NCBI RefSeq assembly: GCF_027579695.1
Contig: NC_083596.1
Span: 51,881,900-51,945,899 of the forward strand
DNA from: Neoarius graeffei
Taxonomy: Eukaryota > Chordata > Actinopteri > Siluriformes > Ariidae
DNA: 64,000 bases
Direction: 5' to 3'
Both the position numbers and the translations under genes were made by a program. Every line of letters starts with the position of its first letter. The stretch's first letter is position 1. Positions 55,259-64,000 of this stretch are shown here, one piece after another. The notes below the pieces were generated by a model that ran no database searches, had not been told where the DNA came from, and saw nothing but the letters and a program-made list of their open reading frames with translations.

Positions 55259-57395
55259 GGGAACGTCTGGCCGAGCACTCTGTTGGGGAGGTCTTTAACT
55301 CCCACCTCCGGGAGAGCTTTTCCCAGCTTCCGAGGGAGGCGGGGGACATTGAGTCTGAGTGGACCATGTTCTCTACCTCCATTGTGGACGCAGCTGTTCG
55401 GAGCTGTGGCCGCAAGGTCTCCGGTGCCTGTCGTGGCGGCAATCCCCGAACCCGGTGGTGGACACCGGAAGTAAGGGATGCCGTCAAGCTGAAGAAGGAG
55501 TCCTATCGGGCCATGTTGACCTCCGGGACTCCTGAGGCAGCCGACGGGTATCGGCAGGCCAGGCGTGCTGCAGCTCGGGCAGTTGCGGAGGCAAAAACTC
55601 GGAACTGGGAGGAGTTCGGGGAGGCCATGGAGAAGGACTATCGGTCGGCCTCGAAGAAATTCTGGCAAACCGTCCGGCGCCTCAGGAGGGGGAAGCAGTA
55701 CTCTGCCAACACTGTTTACAGTGCGGGTGGGGAGCTGTTGACCTCGACTGGGGACATTGTCGGGCGGTGGAAGGAATACTTTGAGGATCTCCTCAATCCC
55801 ACCGTCATGTCTTCCACTGAGGAGACTGAGGCTGATGACTCAGAGGTGGACTCGTCCATTACCCAAGCCGAAGTCACTGAGGTGGTTTGCAAGCTCCTCG
55901 GTGGCAAGGCACCGGGGGTGGATGAGATCCGCCCTGAGTATCTCAAGTCTCTGGATGTTGTGGGGCTGTCTTGGTTGACACACCTCTGCAGCATTGCGTG
56001 GCGGTCGGGGACAGTGCCTCTGGAGTGGCAGACTGGGGTGGTGGTCCCTCTTTTTAAGAAAGGGGACCGGAGAGTGTGCTCCAATTATAGGGGAATCACA
56101 CTTCTCAGCCTCCCAGGGAAAGTTTACTCCAGGGTACTGGAGAGGAGAATTCGACCGATAGTCGAACCTTGGATCCAGGAGGAACAATGCGGTTTTCGTC
56201 CTGGTCGCGGAACACTGGACCAGCTCTATACCCTTCATAGGGTGCTCGAGGGTTCATGGGAGTTTGCCCAACCAGTCCACATGTGCTTTGTGGATCTGGA
56301 GAAGGCATTCAACCATGTCCCCCGTGGTATTCTGTGGGGGGTGCTTCGGGAGTATGGGGTTCGGGGCTCTTTGCTAAGGGCTGTCCGGTCCCTGTACGAA
56401 CGGAGCAGGAGTCTGATTCGCATTGCCGGCAGTAAGTCAGACCTGTTCCCAGTGCATGTTGGACTCCGGCAGGGCTGCCCTTTGTCACCGGTTCTGTTCA
56501 TAATTTTTATGGACAGAATTTCTAGGCGCAGCCAGGGGCCGGAAGGAATCCTGTTTGGGAACCACAGGATTTCATCTCTGCTTTTTGCGGATGATGTTGT
56601 CCTGTTGGCTTCTTCAAACCAGGACCTTCAGCATGCACTGGGGCGGTTTGCAGTCGAGTGTGAAGCGGCTGGGATGAGAATCAGCACCTCCAAGTCCGAG
56701 GCCATGGTTCTCGACCGGAAAAGGGTGGCTTGCCCTCTCCAGGTTGGTGGAGAAGTCCTGCCTCAAGTAGAGGAGTTTAAGTATCTCGGGATCTTGTTCA
56801 CGAGTGAGGGAAGGATGGAGTGTGAGATCGACAGGCGGATCGGTGCAGCCTCTGCAGTGATGCGGTCGCTTTACCGGTCCGTCGTGGTGAAGAAGGAGCT
56901 GAGCCAAAAGGCGAAGCTCTCAATTTACCGGTCGATCTACGTTCCGACTCTCACCTATAGTCATGAGCTTTGGGTAATGACAGAAAGAACAAGATTGCGG
57001 ATACAAGCGGCTGAAATGAGTTTCCTTCGCAGGGTGGCTGGGTGCTCCCTTAGAGATAGGGTGAGAAGCACAGTCACTCGGGAGGAGCTCGGAGTAGAGC
57101 CGCTGCTCCTCCACATCGAGAGGAACCAGCTGAGGTGGCTCGGGCATCTTTTTCGGATGCCTCCTGGACGCCTCCCTGGGGAGGTGTTCCAGGCATGTCC
57201 CCCGGGAGGAGGCCCCGGGGAAGACCCAGGACATGCTGGAGGGACTATGTCTCTCGGCTGGCCTGGGAACGCCTCGGTGTTCTTCCCGAGGAGCTGGCCG
57301 AGGTGTCTGGGGAAAGGGAAGTTTGGGCTTCCATGCTTAGACTGCTGCCTCCGCGACCCGGTCCCGGATAAGCGGAAGAAGACGAGACGAGACGA
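55259..57395 (+). mobile_element. APE-type LINE, copy 2, 5'-truncated
   Basis: Target duplication GATCACCCCT at 55249-55258 and 57396-57405; the unoccupied site is at 50543-50552 in copy A. It covers the same sequence as 13685-15823 of the full-length copy with few differences, and the same GACGA tail. Confidence 0.95.
55366..57371 (+). pseudogene. LINE reverse transcriptase, copy 2
   Basis: One open frame from 55366 covers the whole reverse transcriptase ([63 protein letters not shown]) without the frameshift seen in copy 1. The endonuclease is absent through 5' truncation. Near 57200 one C is missing compared with copy 1, so the last 50 or so residues (DYVSRLAWERLGVLPEELAE) are in another frame, and the open frame runs on into flanking DNA to 57495. 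Confidence 0.92.
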
Positions 57396-57423
57396 GATCA
57401 CCCCTTCTGTATTTAATGAGAAC

Positions 57424-57601
57424 TTTCCTTCAGGTTCATGTTCTTCAGATAGCGTGTTGGCTATTTCCCTGTCAAAGTCCCATACAATGGTATGAATGAA
57501 ACAGGACAATGGAGTATGGGCTCTGGCTTGGATTGAAGGTTATTGGCAGGAGGTATGAGGGTCACAGAATCAGCCTGTGTGTTTCGGGAACTGGGGTGAT
57601 A
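57424..57601 (-). pseudogene. Gypsy RNase H downstream fragment
   Basis: Aligns to 50590-50760 of copy A with few changes (TTGGCTATTTCCCTGTCAAA). It is part of the segmental duplication. No function is expected. Confidence 0.7.
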
Positions 57602-58024
57602 CAGTTCTGATACAGAAATATTTTTTACTGCTTAAACAATTTAACAGAACAAAGTTAAATGCATTAGTTAATTTGTGTTCCTTTTATTTTGTATTTTAAA
57701 TATAAGAGAAGATACCGGTAAGAACATTACAGGAGGTTTGTCTGAGATTACTTAACTGCACAAAGTAAACATATCTAAAAGGGGGAAAAAATCACAAGAC
57801 AATAAATTAATTCATTAATAGAAATGACAAGATAATGTCAAAAATAATTATAATATAAATGTCTAACTGATAGCATTGTCTGCACTGAGTATAATATGAA
57901 GAGGATCAAGAAATACAGAAGGAGAAGGGTGAAACAGAGAGAAAAGAGAACTTAATCTGTGGTTTTTACCTGTCTGCAGGTTATGGCGTGCGAGAGAGAG
58001 AGATAGATACTATCCCTCTGAATA

Positions 58025-58754
58025 CAGGTAGTCGTCGACTTACGACCTATGCAACTTACGACCGATCGACTTTATGACCGTCTGGTTATGGCTGGCAAGT
58101 GTTTCCCAGCTGAGCTAGCTGAGTGTACGACAGTTTCCGCCCCAGCTCCTGGCCCCGCCTAGCATCTAGCCTCTCGCTGCGTACAACAGTTTCCGCCCCA
58201 GCTCCTGGCCCCACCCAGCATCCAGCCTCTCGCCACGTACAACAGTTTTCACCCCAGCTCCTGGCCCCACCCAGCATCCAGCCTCTCCCCATGTACAACA
58301 GTTTCCGCCCCAGCTCGTGGTTTATGAAACGAGCAAATGCTCCCTCCAGCGTGAGCACTGCAACAGCTGATGATGATGTAGACGACCCACAGCCAAGCAC
58401 CAGTGATGCCAGCGGTCACTAAGTTTTGTATTTTGCTATGTTTTACATTTGTATTTTGGTATGTTTCAAACTAAAATGTTTTCTATTTTTCACACCTGTA
58501 TTTCGTATTTTTTGTTTTGCACATATTAAATGAATTGTACTGTACGCAGTGTAGTATGCAGTGTTTGACTTAAACCAAATAATGAGCCAAGGTAATGAAA
58601 TAAGAAAATGTTGATAAAATAAGACTTTAAGATGATTACAATATCATTACACATCACAATATAAATGTTCATTTAACATAGGCCGACTTACGACCAAATC
58701 GGTTTATGACCAGTCAGTCGTAACCAAACGCAGTCGTAAGTCGACGACTACCCG
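58025..58754 (+). mobile_element. Tigger/pogo-like DNA element, non-autonomous
   Basis: Inverted ends CAGGTAGTCGTCGACTTACG and, at the right, its inverse ending GTCGACGACTACCCG. TA duplicated (58023-58024 and 58755-58756); copies A and B have the single TA in CTGAATATTACATT. The interior retains the tail of a transposase-like frame (MKRANAPSSVSTATADDDVD and PQPSTSDASGH, ending at 58422), as in Tigger/jerky-type proteins. The catalytic part is absent and replaced by a tandem repeat. Confidence 0.85.
58125..58318. repeat. 56-bp tandem repeat inside the Tigger-like element
   Basis: Three full units (58125-58180, 58181-58236, 58237-58292) and a partial fourth, each starting GTACRACAGTTTYCRCCCCA and containing CAGCTCCTGGCCCC. 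The frame through the repeat is open and joins the transposase tail. Confidence 0.92.
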
Positions 58755-59012
58755 TATTACATTTTAGAGCATGTAATTTTGTGAATTTAAAAAGACAGAT
58801 ATTTTTATCTAAAGTCAGGACACTACAGCACTGAGCAGTCGAAGGTTAATGTTCTTCCTGACAGTCCTGGGATTTGAACTCAAAACCATCCAATCACTGA
58901 GTCATAAACAATTCTCAGCCAGTGGCACAGCTGTAAAAGTACACATGAAACAAAGTGTCACTAAAACAGAATCCTACTGGAGGAAAATTTACGGTTTTTA
59001 ATGAATAAGACT

Positions 59013-59959
59013 TCATATGTTAAAGCTCTTTGGTTTATTAACCTGCCGCTCTTTGGTGTTGCTCCTCACCTGTTGTGTTTTTTTCTGCCTGCAATACTTG
59101 AATGTTGCTAAAGCAATGATAACCAATATCATCAGGCTAAAACCTGTAAGCTGAAATGAAAAAAGGATTGGTAAGATGAGCAAATATTGAAGCCAAAACA
59201 TAAGTGCACAACTAATGTGTCATATTTTAGAAGACTGAAAGATGTTTTTCAGACGCAGTTTGCTTTATTTGTTACATTGCTTTGACCCCATATCCAGTCA
59301 CTCATTCACACAGTAACACAGGTACACTCCTGTGTTTTTCTGGTCTTTTTCTTTATGATATCATACACACTGCCTACACCCAGCAGGAACAAGTCAAAGA
59401 CAGGAAGCTGTTTTTAAGAATGTTGGAATCTTGTTTGAAAATTATTATTAGTGTTTGATTAAAACATGTTGCTGAACTCAGAACTCACCTGAGATATGTA
59501 CATCAACTTCAGAGTCCTCTGCTGTGTCTCGATCTCAGAGGTTTCATTTCCAGTCGGCTTGCACCATTTTCCAATCCCAAAAGTGTCAGATTTAGTGAGC
59601 ACACCATCCCAGTCTGACCATGCACAAGCCAGATATCGGCCATCAGTGAAAAAAAGGGACAGCCAGATTAATACAGCAAGAATAGAGTAGAAAATTCTTT
59701 GTCCTTTATTTCTGGAGTTACCGGTACACACCATCTCTTTATTCTTTGTTGATGATGACAGATCCACAAAGCACAATGTACAAATCAAGCAACCAAAAGC
59801 AGGGACAACACAGTAGAAAACACAAATCACTTGATTGTAGCTTCTTTTGCAAGGACAAACAAAATTATCATCCAGGAAGTTCTCCAGACCCAAGAGAACA
59901 AGACTGAACATCCCAAAACGTCCCACATATTTCTTCCAGAACTTAACAAGAAACTCCAT
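59013..59959 (-). CDS. CALHM-like channel protein, copy C (two exons, potentially intact)
   Basis: CALHM proteins form large-pore, voltage- and calcium-sensitive plasma-membrane channels. Exon 1 (59959-59489, 157 codons) starts MEFLVKFWKKYVGRFGMFSL. It includes span 1, then VCPCKRSYN (C35, C37), span 2 (about 44-65), span 3 (about 88-106), DGRYLAC (C112), KWCKP (C133) and a glycosylation site NET at 138. The four cysteines match the conserved disulfide set. The donor is CAG|GTGAGT, the intron is 338 bp, the acceptor TTTCATTTCAG. Exon 2 (59150-59013) gives span 4 (TGFSLMILVIIALATF) and a short basic tail. The total of 202 residues is well below the usual 310-350: the long cytoplasmic C-terminus is missing. 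Function of this short form is unknown. Confidence 0.75.
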
Positions 59960-60360
59960 GGTGACAGTCAGAGACGATTTGATGTAAATGAGACTTCCTG
60001 AGCCTGTTGTGATAATCTGATGTTTATTTGATCACTGCTCTCTCATATACCTTGCTGTGTGTCATTCATTACTCCTCCCCTTAAATACTGAAGGATGTTC
60101 AAATGAAGTATATCACAGGGGAGGAGACATGAGAAAATGAAACCTCACAAAGATTCTTCATTTGTCATGAAAAAAGCAATGTGAAAGATTTAAGAAAACT
60201 ACATCACACCTACATCAGTTATTAAACCCCCAGCAGTGTGTTATTAACCAACTATTAAAAGTGCATGATATTCTTTAGGTTTCTGAAGAGTTCACTTTCA
60301 ACTCTTATATTCATTTTCAATCTTCAACTCCTTAATCAGATCACTGATCTCGTTTTTCCA
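59960..60360 (-). promoter_or_regulatory. Probable promoter-side flank of CALHM copy C
   Basis: Conserved with the flank of relic D. On the minus strand ACACAGCAAGGTATATGAGA (about 60062-60043) contains a TATA-like core about 85 bases upstream of the ATG. This is inference from position and conservation only. Confidence 0.3.
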
Positions 60361-60629
60361 GTTCACACTTATATTTGTTCCCCCCCCCCCTTACATTTTT
60401 GCTGTGTCTCGTGACTGCACAAACCGCCTCCGTAAACGGCTATACACATGCAGACCATCATGCACACGTGACTATAGGTTTTATATTTTAACACTGGCAA
60501 GCAGGTCCTTACATGTAGGGACACCTTTACCAGTTTTAACATGTGGAGGAGTAAATTCCATTGTGGGATAGTTCTTGGATATAATTGGAATTGAAAGTCG
60601 TATTGTCTGAATATTATTTTTTTTAAGAA
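60361..60629. other. No gene recognised; C-run at 60380-60390
   Basis: No family resemblance seen in either strand. Confidence 0.5.
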
Positions 60630-61008
60630 GAAACCTTTATTTATCACATGCACACTTCAAGCACAGTGAAATTCATCTTCTGCATTTAACTCATCTGAAG
60701 CAGTGAACGCACACACACACACACACACACACACTCAGAGCAGTGGGCAGCCACACCAGAGCGCCCGGGGAGCAGTCAGGGGTTCGGTACCTCGCTCAAG
60801 GGCACCTCAGCCCAAGGCCGCCCCACGTTAATCTAACTGTATGTCTTTGGACTGTGTGGGAAACCGGAGCACCCAGAGGAAACCCACGCAGACACGGGGA
60901 GAACATGCAAACTCCACACAGAAAGGCCTTAGCTGGCCGCTGGGTTCAAACCCAGAACCTTCTTGCTGTGAAGCGACTGTGCTAACCACTACACCACCGT
61001 GCCGCCCA
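60630..61008 (-). repeat. tRNA-headed SINE, diverged subfamily
   Basis: On the minus strand it starts at 61008 with GGCGGCACGGTGGTGTAGTG and keeps the middle CATGTTCTCCCCGTGTCTGC. The 3' half differs from the other copies (CACAGTGAAATTCATCTTCT, CAGAGCAGTGGGCAGCCACA on the plus strand). It contains a (CA)n tract at 60710-60734. Likely a different member of the same SINE superfamily. Confidence 0.8.
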
Positions 61009-61039
61009 CTGTATTATTGTAGTTTAGCTTATGATGTTA

Positions 61040-61140
61040 ACATGGTCATTGTTGAATGTAGTGAATGCAGTGCTGAGCTGAGTGAAGGCCTCAGCGGCGG
61101 TGTGGTTCCAGGTGAGTCTTTAGGGGCTTTTTTTGAGAAG
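61040..61140 (-). pseudogene. Gypsy RNase H edge fragment
   Basis: The minus strand reads AEAFTQLSTAFTT, matching the region at 51110-51165 (GTGAGTCTTTAGGGGCYTTT). A scrap of the segmental unit or of its parent element. Confidence 0.6.
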
Positions 61141-61279
61141 TGCTGTAAGTAGAGTTGCAATCACACTGAACCCTCATAGGAAGCATCAATAAACATTTCC
61201 AGACCTGAGGTTTGAATCCTGACATCTTGGTCAGTAACCCCCAGTTGTTTATAATAGCAAAAGGAATTGGATGAATGAC

Positions 61280-62026
61280 ACTGGGAGTGTGTGTTTGGGT
61301 GAGTGTTGAGTGTGTGTTTGAGTGTGCCTGGGTGAGTGTTGAGTGTGTGCCTGGGTGAGTGTTGAGTGTGTGTTTGAGTGTGCCTAGGTGAGTGTTGAGT
61401 GTGTGTTTGAGTGTGCCTGGGTGAGTGTTGAGTGTGTGTTTGAGTGTGCCTGGGTGAGTGTTGAGTGTGTGTTTGAGTGTGCCTGGGTGAGTGTTGAGTG
61501 TGTGTTTGAGTGAGTGTTGAGTGTGTGTTTGAGTGTGCCTGGGTGAGTGTTGAGTGTGTGTTTGAGTGTGCCTGGGGAGTGTTGAGTGTGTGTTTGAGTG
61601 TGCCTGGGTGAGTGTTGAGTGTGTGTTTGAGTGAGTGTTGAGTGTGTGTTTGAGTGTGCCTGGGTGAGTGTTGAGTGTGTGCCTGGGTGAGTGTTGAGTG
61701 TGTGCCTGGGTGAGTGTTGAGTGTGTGTTTGAGTGTGCCTGGGTGAGTGTTGAGTGTGTGTTTGAGTGTGCCTGGGTGAGTGTTGAGTGTGTGTTTGAGT
61801 GAGTGTTGAGTGTGTGTTTGAGTGTGCCTGGGTGAGTGTTGAGTGTGTGCCTGGGTGAGTGTTGAGTGTGTGCCTGGGTGAGTGTTGAGTGTGTGTTTGA
61901 GTGTGCCTGGGTGAGTGGTGTGTGTGTGCCTGGGTGAGTGTTGAGTGTGTGTTGAGTGTGCCTGGGTGAGTGGTGTGTGTGTGCCTGGGTGAGTGTTGAG
62001 TGTGTGTTGAGTGTGCCTGGGTGAGT

Positions 62027-62086
<60 letters not shown>

Positions 62087-62188
62087 CCTGGGTGAGTGTT
62101 GAGTGTGTGTTTGAGTGTGCCTGGGTGAGTGTTGAGTGTGTGCCTGGGTGAGTGTTGAGTGTGTGTTGAGTGTGCCTGGGTGAGTGTT

Positions 62189-62265
<77 letters not shown>

Positions 62266-62277
62266 CCTGGGTGAGTG

Positions 62278-62323
<46 letters not shown>

Positions 62324-62400
62324 CTGGGTGAGTGTTGAGTGTGTGTTGAGTGTGCCTGCGTGAGTGTTGGGTGTGTGTGTTTGGGTGAGTGTTGAGTGTG
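61280..62400. repeat. GT-rich minisatellite with (GT)n expansions
   Basis: Units of about 33 bp (GTGAGTGTTGAGTGTGTGTT then TGAGTGTGCCTGG) and about 21 bp (GTGAGTGTTGAGTGTGTGCC) alternate. Long GT tracts interrupt at 62027-62068, 62190-62256 and 62278-62322, two of them ending in GCGCGCGCG. The 451-residue minus-strand frame over it (NTHPGTH repeats) is a by-product of the repeat. Confidence 0.95.
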
Positions 62401-62559
62401 TGTATGTTGGTCTTTGTCTCAGTGCCTTTCAGAAACACAAATAGACAGAATGGGGAAAGAAAAATAACAAATAAGCTCAGATGAAACACTCCATGATCAC
62501 AGAGTGAGACAGACACAGAATGTTAACATCAAGAGAAAATGTGAGATTGAAGGTGAGTC

Positions 62560-63180
62560 TTAAATTGTGTGATGGAGGAGATTTCCCTGAGGTTCTTGGG
62601 AAGTGCATTCCAGAGTTTTGGACACTGAAAACTCTACCACCCATGAAAGAGAGTCTCTATTTGGGAATCAATAATAAACCAGAATCAGTTGATCTTAAGC
62701 TACAGGAGGTGGTCTAAGGATGTAAAGGGTCTTGTGGGTAGGTTGGATTGAGGCCATGAAGGGCTCTGAAAGTGTAAAGCAGGAGTTTGTACTGGATGTG
62801 AAAAGAAACAGGCACCTGGTATAGACGATAAAGAGTCGGGGTGATGTGAGCAGTACCTCTAATATGAGTGAGACGTCTGGAGAAGAATTTTGAATGCACT
62901 GCAGACGAGCAAGTGTTTTAACTGGGAGGCCAAAAAGAAGGAATCTAAGCACGATGTAATGAAGGCATGGATAAGCATTTCAGCATCATCCACTGAGTGA
63001 GAGTTAGGAAGGTGGAAAAATGCTGTTTTAACCAGGAAGTTTACATGAGAATCAAAGGAAAGTGTTTGATCAAAAATGACACTGAGGTTCCACATAATTT
63101 GTGGAGATTCTGCATTTCAGTATCACCTTCAGTGCTGAGTTGAAGAGAAAGCTGCTGAGATAAATATGAGATGATGTAAA
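62560..63180 (-). pseudogene. L2-like LINE reverse transcriptase C-terminal remnant
   Basis: Minus-strand pieces in three frames: QLSLQLSTEGDTEMQNLHKL (63110-63180), VRNLSVIFDQTLSFDSHVNF-like sequence (about 63080), AEMLIHAFITSCLDSF, LPVKTLARLQCIQNSS (62890-62940), then HIRGTAHITP, LLLYTFRALHGLNPTYPQD (62720-62860). This is the typical C-terminus of L2/Rex1-type LINEs. Several frameshifts. Confidence 0.8.
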
Positions 63181-64000
63181 TATGAGATCAGTATACTCGA
63201 TAGCAAAACCCACTTCATTCTGAGCATCATCAAAGTTTGAGGAATAATTCTTATTTTTAATCATTTTATTTTCTATAGTCTGGGAAAAAATAATTTTACT
63301 GAAATGAAAGAATGAAAGCAGACTGTACTGAGAAGAAATAGAAGAGAAATAAAGAAAATCCAGCAGTTGGTGTAAAATTCCCTTAAAGCCCTGATTACAG
63401 AAGAAACAGAGGAAGAGCGAGGTTAGTGAACGATCTGAAACTGGCACAAAGCGTCTGACAGGAAGTCTCAGTTCCCGTCAGTGGTCTGAGGAGGTCGGTG
63501 CCTTCACATTCAGGAGATTACTGACTTTTGCAGAACTTGCAAGAGACTTTTTTTTTTAAATTCCAGTTAAAAATGCATCACTTCTATCGAATGTAAATGG
63601 AATTAAATTCACCAGAATTATTCAAATATTTTTACAGAGTTGAACTTTAGTAAAATTTAAGGGCCAAAATCAAAAACAGAAGAAAAGACGAGGGTCATCT
63701 TCACATGAGGGTTTTCAGAAACACTACAGTAACACACAATAGCATGACGATGAAGCGACACAAAGCATGAGAACTGCAGCACTTTCATCTTCTCACGCAT
63801 ACACACGTTTATTTCATTTATTTCATTTTATAGTTTTATACCTCACATATACCTTTTATACCTTGGATATTTATAGCACTGCATTATTAAAAAATCTAAG
63901 ACAAAACAAAATAGAATTATATTTTTCTTTCGTTAAAGGTGTTAAACTTTGTCCCGCAGAAAGAAACACAGTCCAACCCTGAACAGTGTCATCAGCTCTA
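63181..64000. other. No gene recognised
   Basis: AT-rich sequence to the window end. Short frames show no family resemblance. Confidence 0.5.

Larger units (their letters stand above)
51290..57606. repeat. CALHM-bearing segmental duplicate, copy B
   Basis: It matches copies A and C outside the Tc1 (52054-54306) and LINE (55259-57395) insertions. Ends are approximate: the left edge is in AT-rich sequence near 51290 and the right edge in the RNase H fragment. Confidence 0.75.
57640..60360. repeat. CALHM-bearing segmental duplicate, copy C
   Basis: Matches copies A and B from the AT-rich left part (57640-57870) through both exons, and matches the old copy D in its upstream flank. It carries two copy-specific insertions: about 130 bp at 57873-58010 of unknown origin and the Tigger-like element at 58025-58754. 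Confidence 0.8.

Noticed and set aside
61161..62516. 451-residue minus-strand open frame (NTHPGTHT repeats)
   Set aside because: It follows the GT-rich minisatellite exactly and has no composition or motif of a protein. Repeat periodicity in multiples of three keeps it open.

Overview
This window is vertebrate and very probably teleost fish DNA. It holds Tc1/mariner elements of several families, tRNA-headed SINEs, Rex/L2-like and restriction-endonuclease LINEs, Ty3/Gypsy elements of the Gmr1 and sushi types, a Penelope-like element and many (CA)n tracts. Nothing in it is prokaryotic. The species cannot be told from the sequence. Most of the 64 kb is transposable elements, often nested. The only host gene family recognised is a set of CALHM-like (calcium homeostasis modulator) four-membrane-span channel genes on the minus strand.

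Layout. 1-5.1 kb: a restriction-endonuclease LINE (R2/NeSL-like, minus) carrying two DNA transposons only 8 bp apart, one of which carries a SINE. 5.97-9.72 kb: a 3.7-kb tandem array of 44/46-bp units. 9.7-12.45 kb: gene-free sequence with microsatellites. 12.46-15.82 kb: a full-length APE-type LINE with one frameshift. 16.0-18.1 kb: a decayed CALHM-like copy containing Tc1 relics. 18.25-18.78 kb: a Tc1-type MITE. 20.56-23.53 kb: a deleted R4/Rex6-like LINE abutting a Tc1 element that has an almost complete DD34E transposase. 24.3-26.1 kb: an old Tc1 relic. 26.5-31.4 kb: a young, open-reading-frame-intact Gmr1-type Gypsy element (integrase before reverse transcriptase) with almost identical LTRs. 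31.4-33.3 kb: a Penelope-like element split by a PHIS/ISL2EU-type DNA element. 33.5-39.0 kb: a sushi-type chromodomain Gypsy element with a self-priming site and several breaks. 39.8-41.6 kb: a Gmr1-like LTR/gag remnant joined to a truncated Tc1. 41.6-49.26 kb: an L2-like LINE split by a second LINE, itself split by a third. 49.3-60.4 kb: three tandem copies of a segment carrying CALHM-like exons, each with its own later insertions. 60.6-64 kb: a SINE, a large GT-rich minisatellite and an L2-like LINE 3' remnant.

Of the CALHM-like copies only the last (59.0-59.96 kb) has an open two-exon frame with start codon, all four expected extracellular cysteines and consensus splice sites. The others lack the first membrane span or carry stops or frameshifts. 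Because the segmental copies align closely, they supply empty sites for several insertions (a LINE, a Tc1, a Tigger-like element). This gives unusually clear target-site duplications and a relative order of events.

I found no bacterial-type system, CRISPR array, rRNA or functional tRNA gene. The strongest items are the intact Gmr1-type element, the self-priming sushi element, the multi-level nests with exact target duplications, and the short-tailed CALHM-like cluster. All family calls rest on motifs read by eye, without database searches.
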